From: Sphingosinicella flava
GTDB lineage: Bacteria > Pseudomonadota > Alphaproteobacteria > Sphingomonadales > Sphingomonadaceae
Direction of reading: 5' to 3'
DNA: 64,000 nucleotides
Assembly: GCF_016025255.1 (NCBI RefSeq)
Contig: NZ_CP065592.1
Location: 291,122 to 355,121, forward strand
The translations under genes were made by a program, and so were the position numbers. Positions 7,829 through 16,661 of the stretch are shown piece by piece. The first letter of the stretch is position 1; the number at the start of each line of letters is the position of its first letter. The notes beneath the pieces are model-generated. The model saw only the letters and a list, made by a program, of their open reading frames with translations, did not search any database and was not told the origin of the DNA.

Positions 7829-8896
7829 ATGAGTAGAAGCGCGGAGAATAGCGGCACAATCGAAGTTCGCAAAGCGCATCGGTTCGACACCGCGCGGTTG
7901 GAAGAGTGGATGCGGAACGAAGTGGCTGATTTTGAAGGCCCTTTGTCGATCGTTCAATTCAAGGGTGGCCAATCCAATCCCACTTACCGGCTCGACACGC
8001 CGCATCGGTCCTATGTCATGCGCCGCAAGCCGCCTGGAAAGCTGCTCCCGGGTGCCCACGCCGTCGACCGGGAATATCGAGTCATCTCAGCGCTCCATGC
8101 GCAGAATTTCCCCGTCGCCCGGCCGCTCGGGCTTTGCACCGATTCGGATGTGATCGGGACCGAATTCTATGTCATGGACATGGTCGAAGGGCGTATTTTC
8201 TGGGAGGCGAGCCTACCGGAGGTTCCGGCCGGAGCGCGGTGGTCCTATTTCGACGCGATGAACGCCACGATCGCGTCCCTCCACGCGTTCGATCCGTTTG
8301 CGATCGGCCTTGGCGAATATGGCAAGCCCGGCAATTATTTCGAGCGGCAGATCGGACGGTGGTCCAAACAATATCTCAATGATGCCGAGGCTGGACGCGT
8401 GGCGGCGATGGACCGCCTGGTCGAATGGCTTCCGGCGAACATCCCGCCGGGGGAGGATGAGGCGCGGATCATCCACGGCGATTATCGCTGCGACAACATG
8501 ATCTTTCACCCGACGGAGCCCAGGATCATCGCGGTTCTGGATTGGGAATTGTCGACGCTCGGGCACCCGCTCGCCGATTTCGCCTATCACCTCATGATGT
8601 ACCGCATGCCGACCGGGATCACAGCCGGACTGGCGGGGCTCGATCTGGCCGCCCAGGGCATTCCTTCCGAGCGGGACTATGTCGCCGCTTATTGCGCCCG
8701 AACCGGCCGTGCGGGCATTCCGCACCTTGATTTCTACATCGCGTTCAACATGTTCCGCCTCGCCGCCATCATTCACGGCATCAAGGGAAGGCTCGCGCGC
8801 GGCACGGCGTCTTCGGCCCATGCCGAAAAGACCGTCGCGGGGCTGGAAGGGCTCGCCGATCTCGCCTGGGCTCAGGCGGTAAAGGCGGGTGCCTGA
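7829..8896 (+). CDS. Phosphotransferase-fold protein (APH/ACAD10-like)
   Basis: 355 residues with the aminoglycoside-phosphotransferase kinase fold. The N-lobe has FKGGQSNPTYRLDT and YVMRRKPPGKLLPGAHAVDREYRVI with the ATP-contacting Lys. The catalytic loop is HGDYRCDN beginning at His216, and the metal-binding motif is VLDWELSTLGHPLADFAYH. This PGKLLPGAH...DWE(L/M)STLG subgroup is usually found with acyl-CoA dehydrogenases and fatty-acid or xenobiotic catabolism; its substrate is unknown. The ATG at 7829 follows GGTGGAGAG. It is divergent from the sigma-factor gene. No acyl-CoA dehydrogenase is adjacent here. Confidence 0.88.
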   Translation: MSRSAENSGTIEVRKAHRFDTARLEEWMRNEVADFEGPLSIVQFKGGQSNPTYRLDTPHRSYVMRRKPPGKLLPGAHAVDREYRVISALHAQNFPVARPLGLCTDSDVIGTEFYVMDMVEGRIFWEASLPEVPAGARWSYFDAMNATIASLHAFDPFAIGLGEYGKPGNYFERQIGRWSKQYLNDAEAGRVAAMDRLVEWLPANIPPGEDEARIIHGDYRCDNMIFHPTEPRIIAVLDWELSTLGHPLADFAYHLMMYRMPTGITAGLAGLDLAAQGIPSERDYVAAYCARTGRAGIPHLDFYIAFNMFRLAAIIHGIKGRLARGTASSAHAEKTVAGLEGLADLAWAQAVKAGA

Positions 8897-8986
8897 ACCC
8901 CGTTGCCCAGCGTTCAGCACCCCCCTTATAAGGCATTCGGCAATGCCCGCTCCTGATCGGGCGCCCATCATTTCGGGAGATAGGAT

Positions 8987-11146
8987 TTGAAGAGTTTGTT
9001 CCTGGCGAGCGCAACTGTGCTCGCGCTCGGCGGTTCTGTAGCCGCCATGGCTCAAGACACAGCTTCTGCAAAGGTGGCTCCGGATGCCGCCCAGGCCTCG
9101 TTGAACAAGCAGAGCAATCCCTTGCTTGCCGATTGGACCGGCCCCTATGACGGCGTGCCGCCCTTCGACAAGGTTTCGCCGGAACTGTTCCCAGCCGCGC
9201 TCCAGGCGGCCATCGACGCGCAGCGCGCCGAAATCCTCGCCATCGCAGACAATCCTGCCCCCGCGACTTTCGCCAACACGGTCGAGGCGCTGGAGAAGAG
9301 CGGTGATCTTCTCAGCCGCGTCTTTGCGCCGTTCGGCGTCATGACGAGCAATATGTCGACCCCCGCTTACCAGGCGATTCAGCGCGAATGGGGACCGAAG
9401 CTCGCAGCGGCATCGGATGAGATCACGCTCAATCCCAAGCTCTTCCAGCGCGTAAAGGCTGTTTATGATGCGCGGGAAACGTCGGGCCTCAATGATACGC
9501 AAAAGCGGGTAGTGACGCGCCTGTACGACAGTTTCGTGCGTCGCGGGGCGAACCTTGATGCCGCGCAGAAGCAGCAATTGTCGGCCTATAACCAGCAGCT
9601 CGCCGCCGCCTTCGCCGAATTCAGCGAGAAGGTGCTGGCCGACGAAAGCACGTTCATCACCGCGACCGAAGCGGAGATGAAGGGCGTGCCGGAGGATGTG
9701 AAGGCCGCTGCCGCATCGGCGGCCAAGGAGCGCAAGCTCCCCGCCGGCACCTATGCCATCGTCAATACCCGCTCCGCCGTCGATCCGGTGCTGACCTTCG
9801 CCGACAATCGCGCGCTTCGCGAAAAGGCGTGGCGCGCCTTCGTCAGCCGCGGCGACAATGGCGACGCGAACGACACCAATGCGACCATCGCCAAGATCGT
9901 GAAGCTGCGCGCCGACCGCGCCAAGCTGCTCGGCTTCAACAGCCACGCGGAATGGCGGATGCAAGACACGATGGCGAAGACGCCGGAAAAGGCGACCGAG
10001 CTGATGATGAAGGTCTGGCCGGCCGCCGTCGCGCGTGTGAAGGAGGAAGTGCGCGACCAGCAGGCGATCGCCGACAAGGAGGGCGCGAAGATCAAAATCG
10101 CGCCCTGGGACTATCGCTATTATCAGGAGAAGGTCCGCAAGGATCGCTACAACCTCACCCAGGATGAGGTGAAGCCTTATTTCGAACTCAACAACATCAT
10201 CGACGCCTCCTACTGGGCCGCGGGTGAGCTTTACGGGCTCGACTTCAAGGAAGTGACCGGCATTCCGGCCTGGAGCCCGGACATCCGCACCTGGAGCGTC
10301 ACCGATCGCGCGACGGGCAAGCAGGTCGGCCTTTTCTACCGCGACGATTTCGCGCGCACAGGCAAACGATCCGGCGCCTGGGCGACCACCTATCGCAGCC
10401 GTTCGGGCCTATTGGGCGACGATATCGTGCTGGGATCGAACAACAATAATTTCGTGAAGCCGGGCGCGGGCGAGCCGGTGCTGATCAGCCTCGACGATGC
10501 CGAGACCCTGTTCCACGAATTCGGCCACGCCATCCACTTTTTCCTGTCGAACGTTTATTATCCGAGCCTCGGAGGCACGCCGCGCGACTTCGTGGAGTAT
10601 CCGAGCCAGGTGAACGAGAATTGGCTGCTGACGCCGCAGGTGCTGTCGAAATTCGCCAAGCATTACAAGACCGGTGAGCCGATGCCGAAGGCCCTGCTCG
10701 ACAAGATCGAGGCATCGTCCAAATTCAATCAGGGCTTCGCGACGGTGGAATATCTGTCCTCGGCCCTCGTCGACATGGCGCTTCATGTCGATCCGGATGG
10801 CGTGGTCGATCCCAAGGCGTTCGAGAAGGAAACGCTGGCGAAGCTCGGCATGCCGAGCGAGCTGGTGATGCGGCACCGTCTGCCGCAGTTCAACCACCTG
10901 TTCTCGTCCGACGCTTATTCGGCCGGCTATTATTCCTACCTCTGGTCGGAAACGATGGACGCCGACACCTGGGCGGCGTTCGAGGAAACCGGTAATCCGT
11001 TCGACAAGGCGACGGCGGAGAAGTTCAAGGCGACATTGCTGTCGACGGGGAACGAAACCGACCGCGCGGATGCGTACAAGGCATTCCGCGGCCGCGATCC
11101 GGACGTGAACGCCCTCCTCAAGAAGCGCGGTTTTCCGACGAATTGA
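8987..11146 (+). CDS. dcp: Exported M3-family zinc metallopeptidase (peptidyl-dipeptidase Dcp-like)
   Basis: 719 residues. Begins at TTG 8987, preceded by GGGAGATAGGA, with a signal peptide (MKSLFLASATVLALGGSVAAMAQ). The catalytic zinc motif HEFGH is at His510-Glu511-His514, followed about 25 residues on by the third-ligand region (VEYPSQVNENW). The C-terminal HRLPQFNHLFSSDAYSAGYYSYLWSE segment is typical of Dcp/oligopeptidase A and shapes the substrate pocket. It would trim dipeptides from peptides in the periplasm. Full length for the family. It appears monocistronic: a short hairpin lies just past the stop. Confidence 0.93.
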   Translation: MKSLFLASATVLALGGSVAAMAQDTASAKVAPDAAQASLNKQSNPLLADWTGPYDGVPPFDKVSPELFPAALQAAIDAQRAEILAIADNPAPATFANTVEALEKSGDLLSRVFAPFGVMTSNMSTPAYQAIQREWGPKLAAASDEITLNPKLFQRVKAVYDARETSGLNDTQKRVVTRLYDSFVRRGANLDAAQKQQLSAYNQQLAAAFAEFSEKVLADESTFITATEAEMKGVPEDVKAAAASAAKERKLPAGTYAIVNTRSAVDPVLTFADNRALREKAWRAFVSRGDNGDANDTNATIAKIVKLRADRAKLLGFNSHAEWRMQDTMAKTPEKATELMMKVWPAAVARVKEEVRDQQAIADKEGAKIKIAPWDYRYYQEKVRKDRYNLTQDEVKPYFELNNIIDASYWAAGELYGLDFKEVTGIPAWSPDIRTWSVTDRATGKQVGLFYRDDFARTGKRSGAWATTYRSRSGLLGDDIVLGSNNNNFVKPGAGEPVLISLDDAETLFHEFGHAIHFFLSNVYYPSLGGTPRDFVEYPSQVNENWLLTPQVLSKFAKHYKTGEPMPKALLDKIEASSKFNQGFATVEYLSSALVDMALHVDPDGVVDPKAFEKETLAKLGMPSELVMRHRLPQFNHLFSSDAYSAGYYSYLWSETMDADTWAAFEETGNPFDKATAEKFKATLLSTGNETDRADAYKAFRGRDPDVNALLKKRGFPTN

Positions 11147-11152
11147 TAATAT

Positions 11153-11175
11153 CCCTCTCCCCTCGCGGGAGAGGG
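11153..11175 (+). terminator. Hairpin after the M3 peptidase gene, part of a pyrimidine-rich intergenic repeat
   Basis: CCCTCTCCC / GGGAGAGGG form a 9-bp stem with loop CTCGC, 7 bp after the stop. A related CCTCTCTTCAACCCCT...AGGGGAGAGAGG block lies at about 11244-11280. Such C/T-rich inverted blocks are common dispersed intergenic elements in high-GC alphaproteobacteria. No T-run follows, so termination is not certain. Confidence 0.5.
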
Positions 11176-11344
11176 TTGGGAGAGGGGTATGGCTGAGGCC
11201 GCTCGACGCGGCCGAGGACATCTTAGGGCTCGCAGCGCTGACTCCTCTCTTCAACCCCTGTCCCGCAAAGGGGAGAGAGGCTTTCTTGATTGGCGGGATT
11301 CAGCTAAAGCCTCGCCCGACATCACCATCACCCCTGAAAGCCTC

Positions 11345-12934
11345 ATGCCAGATCGACCCACCGGCCGCCCCGACCGGCGCACCTTCGCGATCATTTCGCA
11401 CCCCGACGCGGGCAAGACGACGCTCACCGAAAAGCTGCTGCTGTTCGGAGGCGCGATCCATCTCGCGGGCGAGGTGAAGGCGCGCGGTCAGAACAGGCGC
11501 GCGCGGTCGGACTGGATGAAGATCGAGCAGCAGCGCGGCATTTCCGTCACCAGCTCGGTCATGACGTTCGAGCATGAAGGGGTCACCTTCAACTTGCTCG
11601 ACACGCCGGGCCACGAGGACTTTTCCGAGGATACCTACCGCACGCTGACGGCCGTCGACAGCGCGGTGATGGTGATCGACGCGGCCAAGGGCATCGAGCC
11701 GCAGACGCGCAAGCTGTTCGAGGTTTGCCGCATCCGCAACGTGCCGATCATCACTTTCGTCAACAAGGTCGACCGCGAGGGTAAGGAGCCCTTCGCGCTG
11801 CTGGACGAAATCGCCGACGTGCTGGCGCTCGACGTCGCCCCGATGAGCTGGCCGATCGGCATGGGCGGCACGTTCGAAGGCATTTACGATTTCACGCAAA
11901 ACAAGCTGAACCTTCCTGCGAAGAATGACAGCGGCCATTATGAAGGCGATCAGCGCGGCTTTTCGGGCCTCGATGATAGCAAGCTCGACGAAGTCCTATC
12001 GGCGGACGGTCTTGCGAAATTCCGCGAGGAAGCGGGATTGGCGACCGCTGCTTATCCGGAATTCGACAGCGCGGCTTACCTAAGCGGCGATTTGACGCCG
12101 GTCTATTTCGGATCGGCGCTGAAGGAGTTCGGCGTCGCGGAGCTGATCGGTGCCCTTGCCGATCACGCGCCCTCGCCACAGCCACAGCCTTCGGCGGCCG
12201 GCTCGGTCGATCCCGATACGAAGGCGGTCAGCGGCTTCATCTTCAAGGTACAGGCCAATATGAACCCGCAGCATCGCGACCGCGTGGCGTTCATGCGGCT
12301 CTGCTCGGGCCGGTTCAAACGCGGCATGAAGCTGCTGCAGCCCTCCACCGGCAAGGCGATCGCGGTGCACAGCCCGATCCTGTTCTTCGCCCAGAATCGC
12401 GAATTGGCGGACGAGGCGTGGCCAGGCGACATCATCGGCATCCCGAACCATGGCACGCTTCGCGTCGGCGACACCCTGACCGAGGATGAGGCGATCCACT
12501 ATACCGGTCTGCCGAATTTCGCGCCGGAAATCCTGCGCCGCGTGCTGCTCGTCGATCCGACGAAGACCAAGCAGCTGCGCAAGGCGCTGGACGACATGGC
12601 GGAGGAGGGCGTGACTCAGGTCTTCCATCCGGAAATCGGATCGCAATGGATTGTCGGCGTCGTCGGCCAGCTTCAGCTCGACGTGCTCATCTCGCGCCTC
12701 GACGCGGAATATAAGGTCGATGCCAAGTTCGAGGCGTCACCCTGGGATACGGCCCGCTGGATCGCGTCGGACAGCGAGGCGGATTTGAAGGCCTTCATCG
12801 GCACGCACCGCAATGCCGTCGCCAAGGACCGGGACGGCGCGCCCGTCTTCATGGCGAAGGATTTGTGGGAGCTGAATTATCACGAGGGCCGGAATCCCAC
12901 GATCCGCTTCACCGCGACGAAAGAACGGGCGTAA
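11345..12934 (+). CDS. prfC: Peptide chain release factor 3 (RF3)
   Basis: A translational GTPase that recycles RF1/RF2 from the ribosome after termination. 529 residues from ATG 11345; the frame is open upstream to 11189, but MPDRPTGRPDRRTFAIISHPDAGKTTL matches the family start. The G1 loop is HPDAGKTT near residue 19. The switch II motif is DTPGHEDFSEDTYRTL and NKVD follows. RGISVTSSVMTF marks the effector region. The C-terminal domain contains HPEIGSQWIVGVVGQLQLDVL, characteristic of RF3. Length is normal. The gene stands alone between the peptidase gene and an exported-protein gene. Confidence 0.95.
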   Translation: MPDRPTGRPDRRTFAIISHPDAGKTTLTEKLLLFGGAIHLAGEVKARGQNRRARSDWMKIEQQRGISVTSSVMTFEHEGVTFNLLDTPGHEDFSEDTYRTLTAVDSAVMVIDAAKGIEPQTRKLFEVCRIRNVPIITFVNKVDREGKEPFALLDEIADVLALDVAPMSWPIGMGGTFEGIYDFTQNKLNLPAKNDSGHYEGDQRGFSGLDDSKLDEVLSADGLAKFREEAGLATAAYPEFDSAAYLSGDLTPVYFGSALKEFGVAELIGALADHAPSPQPQPSAAGSVDPDTKAVSGFIFKVQANMNPQHRDRVAFMRLCSGRFKRGMKLLQPSTGKAIAVHSPILFFAQNRELADEAWPGDIIGIPNHGTLRVGDTLTEDEAIHYTGLPNFAPEILRRVLLVDPTKTKQLRKALDDMAEEGVTQVFHPEIGSQWIVGVVGQLQLDVLISRLDAEYKVDAKFEASPWDTARWIASDSEADLKAFIGTHRNAVAKDRDGAPVFMAKDLWELNYHEGRNPTIRFTATKERA

Positions 12935-13100
12935 GGGGCGTCATTCTTTCCCTTCATCACCGCCGTTCCGGCACGCCATTCTCGTCGAGCGAAATCGGCC
13001 TTTCGTCGAGTATCTGTGCCAATCCTTTGAAAAAGCATCATGCTTTCCTTAAGCTGCCACATAGCCTTACGCAGTGCAGCGTTTGATCAAAGGTGAAGTC

Positions 13101-13982
13101 ATGCTGAAGTCCAAGAAAATTGCGGTTCTGATCTTGATGGCGTCATCCGGCGCGGCCCAAGCCTATCAAAGCTATACGATCACCGGTACGGTGACGGCCC
13201 CGCGCGGGGTTGCGGTTAAGGGAACCCAGGTCATCGCCTGTTCCGTCCCCTATCAGGAATGCAAGATCGAAGTTTCGACTGAGGTGGATGCAAACGGCCA
13301 ATTCACCCTCAGGCTGCCCGGAAAAGGCCCCTATCAAGTTCTCGCTTCGCTGGACGAGGACGGCGACAGCAATGGCGAGTATCTCGCCGTGGCCCGGGAC
13401 GCCGCCGCGATCAATGCGCCGACTTCTGGTCTTGCCATAGCGATGTGGAAAGTCGGCCAGCAGCAGCGTGCCGCCGCCGCCACGAACACCGATGTGCCCG
13501 CCTTGCAGGGCACCTGGACGCACTCGGCGACATCGAACGAGCTGGTTCTCGGTTCGACCATCAAGCAGATCGCGTCGTCCGCAGTCCCGGTCGGCTACGG
13601 CACGGACCTTGGCGGCACCTTCGGCGCAGGGTCGCAAACGAACAGCGTCATCGTCACGGAATCGAAGCCTGTCACAGTGTCGCGCAAGATGACCCTGAAC
13701 GTCGCCGCCGACGGCACCTATCGCTGGAACATCACCAAGACGATGCCGGACGGCGGCTGCACCAAGACGATCAAGCAGGAAAAGATCGGGCGGCTGTTGA
13801 CCGACAATGGCAAGATCACCTTCGCCACCGCCAATGGCACGGAAAGCTGGAGCAATACGTGTGGAAAGGGCGGTTCCGGCAAGATCGGCAAAAGCCATGA
13901 GACCTACGATTATTCGCGGTCCGGAAACACGCTTTTGGTCAACGGATCGGGCGGGGTGAGATGGAGGTTCCAAAAACCGTAA
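13101..13982 (+). CDS. Exported protein of unknown function
   Basis: 293 residues from ATG 13101, preceded by AAAGGTGAAG. A signal peptide is clear (MLKSKKIAVLILMASSGAAQA). Residues ~22-100 resemble a carboxypeptidase-regulatory-like beta-sandwich (ITGTVTAPRGVAVKGTQV, then GPYQVLASLDEDGDSNGEY). The C-terminal ~150 residues look like a beta-rich module (LQGTWTHSATSNELVLG, then SESWSNTCGKG-type strands) with two cysteines. It is probably periplasmic or surface-located. No enzyme motif is seen. The gene has no evident operon partner. Confidence 0.75.
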   Translation: MLKSKKIAVLILMASSGAAQAYQSYTITGTVTAPRGVAVKGTQVIACSVPYQECKIEVSTEVDANGQFTLRLPGKGPYQVLASLDEDGDSNGEYLAVARDAAAINAPTSGLAIAMWKVGQQQRAAAATNTDVPALQGTWTHSATSNELVLGSTIKQIASSAVPVGYGTDLGGTFGAGSQTNSVIVTESKPVTVSRKMTLNVAADGTYRWNITKTMPDGGCTKTIKQEKIGRLLTDNGKITFATANGTESWSNTCGKGGSGKIGKSHETYDYSRSGNTLLVNGSGGVRWRFQKP

Positions 13983-14094
13983 CAGCTGGGATTTGGATCG
14001 GGTTGACGTTGCTAAAGGCGAAACGCCTGGCATCATTCACCCCATTGCTGCATTTCCGCTACGCTTGCACGTTCGACCAATCCCTCTCCCCGCC

Positions 14095-14168
14095 GTCATT
14101 CCGGCGAAAGCCGGAATCTCGTAAATGTGCAATTGCTGGCTTGAGACCCCGGCTTTCGCCGGGGTGAC
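14095..14168. repeat. REPIN-like pair of inverted palindromic units
   Basis: Two 26-bp units in opposite orientation are separated by 22 bp: 14095-14120 (core TTCCGGCGAAAGCCGGAA) and 14143-14168 (core CCCCGGCTTTCGCCGGGG). Each is itself a hairpin, and each matches the reverse complement of the other with few differences. This is the layout of a REP doublet (REPIN) dispersed by a RAYT-type transposase; no RAYT gene is in the window. Confidence 0.75.
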
Positions 14169-14270
14169 GAAGACAATTCGTTTCCTCCCGCTTGCAGGGG
14201 AGCCGCCACATCGAACACCGCCCTTGATGGCGGGTACGGCCTCACGCTATCGAGATGCGGAAGTAGGAGT

Positions 14271-14429
14271 ATGAATATGCCGGACGAGAAGAAGTCAGCC
14301 CAGGAAGCGCCCGTCAAAGGCGAGAAGAAATGGGTGAAGACCGGCGTCGCCGTCGGTATCGGCTCGGCCGCGATCGTCGCCGCATTGCTCTATGCCAACC
14401 GTGCCAAAGACGGCAGGAAGAAGAGCTGA
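14271..14429 (+). CDS. 52-residue single-span membrane protein
   Basis: Small gene with ATG 14271 directly after GTAGGAGT, a good ribosome-binding site, and TGA at 14427. The product opens with a charged segment (MNMPDEKKSAQEAPVKGEKK), then one hydrophobic span (VGIGSAAIVAALLYANRA) and ends basic (KDGRKKS). No family recognised. It may be a small inner-membrane protein. Clear codon structure and ribosome-binding site support it as real. It lies alone after the REPIN-like repeat. Confidence 0.65.
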   Translation: MNMPDEKKSAQEAPVKGEKKWVKTGVAVGIGSAAIVAALLYANRAKDGRKKS

Positions 14430-14599
14430 CCGCTCGTCGACCCAACTTCCCTTGCTCGTCGATCCGGCCGCGACAAGTCTTTGATTTTAAGGCTTGCTGT
14501 TTTGGCGCCAGAGCGCGGGGCTGTTGGCACGACAGATCGGCCATCGATCAGGCCGGCGAGTTTCGGACGAACGCTGGGGGGCGGGGACCGTCCGGAAAC

Positions 14600-14630
14600 C
14601 GGGGGAGGCATTTCCGCAGTGCCTCCCCCG
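14600..14630. terminator. Strong hairpin between the small membrane protein gene and the GGDEF gene
   Basis: An 11-bp perfect stem (CGGGGGAGGCA / TGCCTCCCCCG) with a 9-nt loop lies between convergent genes: the small plus-strand gene ends at 14429 and the minus-strand GGDEF gene ends at 14666. On the plus side CTTCTTAT follows, on the minus side GTTT. It probably terminates transcription from one or both sides. Confidence 0.65.
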
Positions 14631-14665
14631 CTTCTTATCCGCATGATCGCTAGAGCGCATCTGGC

Positions 14666-15715
14666 TTAGGCGTCGTTGGCGATCGCACCCGATCCTTCGC
14701 CTTGCACCTCGATCCGATCGCGCCCTGATTGCTTGGCCCGGTAGAGGAGGGCGTCCGCGCGCTGGATGAGGCTGTCGCCGCTTTCGCCGCTGGCGGCCTC
14801 GACCATTCCGGCTGAGAAGGTGAGGACGCCGATCGCGACATCGGTGTTGCGGACCTTGAAATGCCTTGCCGCGAGTTCGGCCTGCGCGGTCTCCACCATC
14901 GCGACGGCGTTGCGCATCTGAACGCCTGAAAACAGAATGGCGAATTCCTCGCCGCCATAGCGGGCGACGAGATGCTTGCCGCAGGCGTCGGTCAGGATCC
15001 GCCCGACCGCTTTCAGCACGCGGTCGCCTACCGCATGGCCGTGCGTATCGTTGATCGTCTTGAACCTGTCGACGTCGCACAAGGCAAGGCACATCGGCAC
15101 CTTGCTTTCGGACAGCAGGGCGTGCCGTTCCTGAAAAGCGCGGCGATTGGCGAGTCCGGTCAAGGCGTCGCTATGCGCCTCTTCGGTCGCGCTCGCCAGT
15201 TTCCGCCGGAGCGTTTCCGCTTCGCCGACCGCTTGCTCCAATCGTTCCTCCGCCAGCCGCGCCCGATCGATCATTGCCGTGGTCAGGCGCAACAGCCCTT
15301 CGATCGATTCCGCGCCCGTCATACGCGACAGCCGATCGGCGGTGTGGTTGAGTTCCCGGCCGTAAGCGGCATTGCCCTCGCGCGTCGCCTGGACGACGCG
15401 CGCGAACCGCTCGATCTGGCTCCGCGCTTCCTCGACCAGCGCCGTTTCTTCGGCATAGGCCCTATCGTGATCGTCCGGCTGGGGACGTTGGAGCCCGAAT
15501 TTCACGAACAGGCGATCGGCATCGTCCTGCGACAGGCGCACACCGTCGCGGGTGACGTCCTCGATCTCGCGAGCCAGAGGTTCGTCGGCGCTGACGATGG
15601 CACGATAGGCGAGCAGATAATTGCCGGGACTGGGATCCAGCCGATGTTTGGTCAGAAACGCCCCGACCGCGTCGAAAACGCGCCGGTCCGTCACACTTTT
15701 CGCAGGTGTCGCCAT
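14666..15715 (-). CDS. GGDEF-domain diguanylate cyclase co-transcribed with motAB
   Basis: 349 residues from ATG 15715, which lies 22 bp after the motB stop; the longer open frame upstream would overlap motB. The N-terminal ~190 residues are helical, with a coiled coil near 140-185 (RLAEERLEQAVGEAETLRRKL). The C-terminal GGDEF domain has DVDRFKTINDTHGHAVGDRVL and the catalytic RYGGEEFAIL, so it should be active in making cyclic di-GMP from two GTP. No membrane segment. Placement behind motA-motB and a sigma-28 promoter suggests that cyclic di-GMP output is tied to late flagellar expression. Confidence 0.9.
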   Translation of the reverse strand: MATPAKSVTDRRVFDAVGAFLTKHRLDPSPGNYLLAYRAIVSADEPLAREIEDVTRDGVRLSQDDADRLFVKFGLQRPQPDDHDRAYAEETALVEEARSQIERFARVVQATREGNAAYGRELNHTADRLSRMTGAESIEGLLRLTTAMIDRARLAEERLEQAVGEAETLRRKLASATEEAHSDALTGLANRRAFQERHALLSESKVPMCLALCDVDRFKTINDTHGHAVGDRVLKAVGRILTDACGKHLVARYGGEEFAILFSGVQMRNAVAMVETAQAELAARHFKVRNTDVAIGVLTFSAGMVEAASGESGDSLIQRADALLYRAKQSGRDRIEVQGEGSGAIANDA

Positions 15716-15737
15716 AATCTTACCCGGGCTGACCTCC

Positions 15738-16661
15738 TCAGCGTTGATTTCCTGCCGCGCCGGCGGCTGCGGATTTTGGCGGAAGTGAAGGGGCCGGATC
15801 GCCTTTGGTCCAGGCGAGGGTGATGGACAGGCGCCTGTTGCGCGGATCGTAGCGGTCGCCAGGCACATAAGGCTCGCGGTCGGCGACGCCTTCGATCCGG
15901 GCGAAGCGCACGATTCCGACGCCACTGTCATGAAGCGCGGCACGGGTGGCTTCCGCGCGGGCGCTCGATAGCAGCCAATTGTTCATGCCGCGCCCATTGG
16001 CATAGGGAAGGGCATCGGTATGGCCGCGGACGATGATGTCGTTCGGCAGGCCTTCGATCACCAGCGCCACTTCGCCAAGCAGGTTGCGCGCCTGGGGCAG
16101 CAGTCTGTCGGTGCCGACCGCGAACATTGAGAAGTCGGCCTCGTCGACCAGATCGATGCGCAGCCCTTCGCGCGTGTCGGTAAAACGGACATGCGCCTTC
16201 AGCTTCTTTAACGCCGCCGACGCTTCCATGCGCTGGACCAGCGTTTTTTTCAGGCGCTCGAATCGTTCCTTGTCCTTATCGCGCCCGCTGCCCTGGCTCG
16301 GCCCGCCTTCAGCGGATGTCGGAATGGTGATCGCCTGGTTGCCGGTCTGCGCGGCGCGATTGGGATAATTGTCTGCGGAAACAATGGAATCGCCGCCCAT
16401 GACGCCATTCGAACCGGCGCTATTCTGCTTCAGCTCGACGAGCGTGGGCGTGAAATAGTCGGCCAAGCCCTTGCGCTTCTGCGCGTCGGTTTGCCCCAGG
16501 ATCCACATCAGCAGGAAGAAGGCCATCATAGCCGTCACGAAGTCGGCATAGGCGACCTTCCATGCCCCGCCATGATGGCTGCCATGACCTTCCTCGACGA
16601 TCTTCTTGACGATGATCGGCCGGACCGGCGGTTCGTTTTTCTTCTTGGCGGCGCTGGCCAT
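15738..16661 (-). CDS. motB: Flagellar stator protein MotB
   Basis: 307 residues. A short cytoplasmic basic segment leads into one membrane helix (VAYADFVTAMMAFFLLMWIL) carrying the proton-binding Asp. The periplasmic linker contains an FT-type plug region (GLADYFTPTLVELKQ). The C-terminal OmpA-like peptidoglycan-binding domain has IIVRGHTDALPYANGRGMNNWLLSSARA. It anchors the stator to the wall and couples proton flow to torque with MotA. The start codon abuts the motA stop with no gap. Length is normal. Confidence 0.95.
   Translation of the reverse strand: MASAAKKKNEPPVRPIIVKKIVEEGHGSHHGGAWKVAYADFVTAMMAFFLLMWILGQTDAQKRKGLADYFTPTLVELKQNSAGSNGVMGGDSIVSADNYPNRAAQTGNQAITIPTSAEGGPSQGSGRDKDKERFERLKKTLVQRMEASAALKKLKAHVRFTDTREGLRIDLVDEADFSMFAVGTDRLLPQARNLLGEVALVIEGLPNDIIVRGHTDALPYANGRGMNNWLLSSARAEATRAALHDSGVGIVRFARIEGVADREPYVPGDRYDPRNRRLSITLAWTKGDPAPSLPPKSAAAGAAGNQR

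Noticed and set aside
7724-8059. Extended ECF sigma-factor reading frame to 8059
   Set aside because: It would overlap the divergent phosphotransferase gene by over 200 bp, and the added sequence has no sigma-factor similarity.
8213-9964. A 583-codon open frame on the minus strand across the phosphotransferase and M3 peptidase genes
   Set aside because: It is antisense to two genes with clear motifs; long antisense frames are common in DNA of this GC content. Its translation is Arg/Gly-rich with no recognisable domain.
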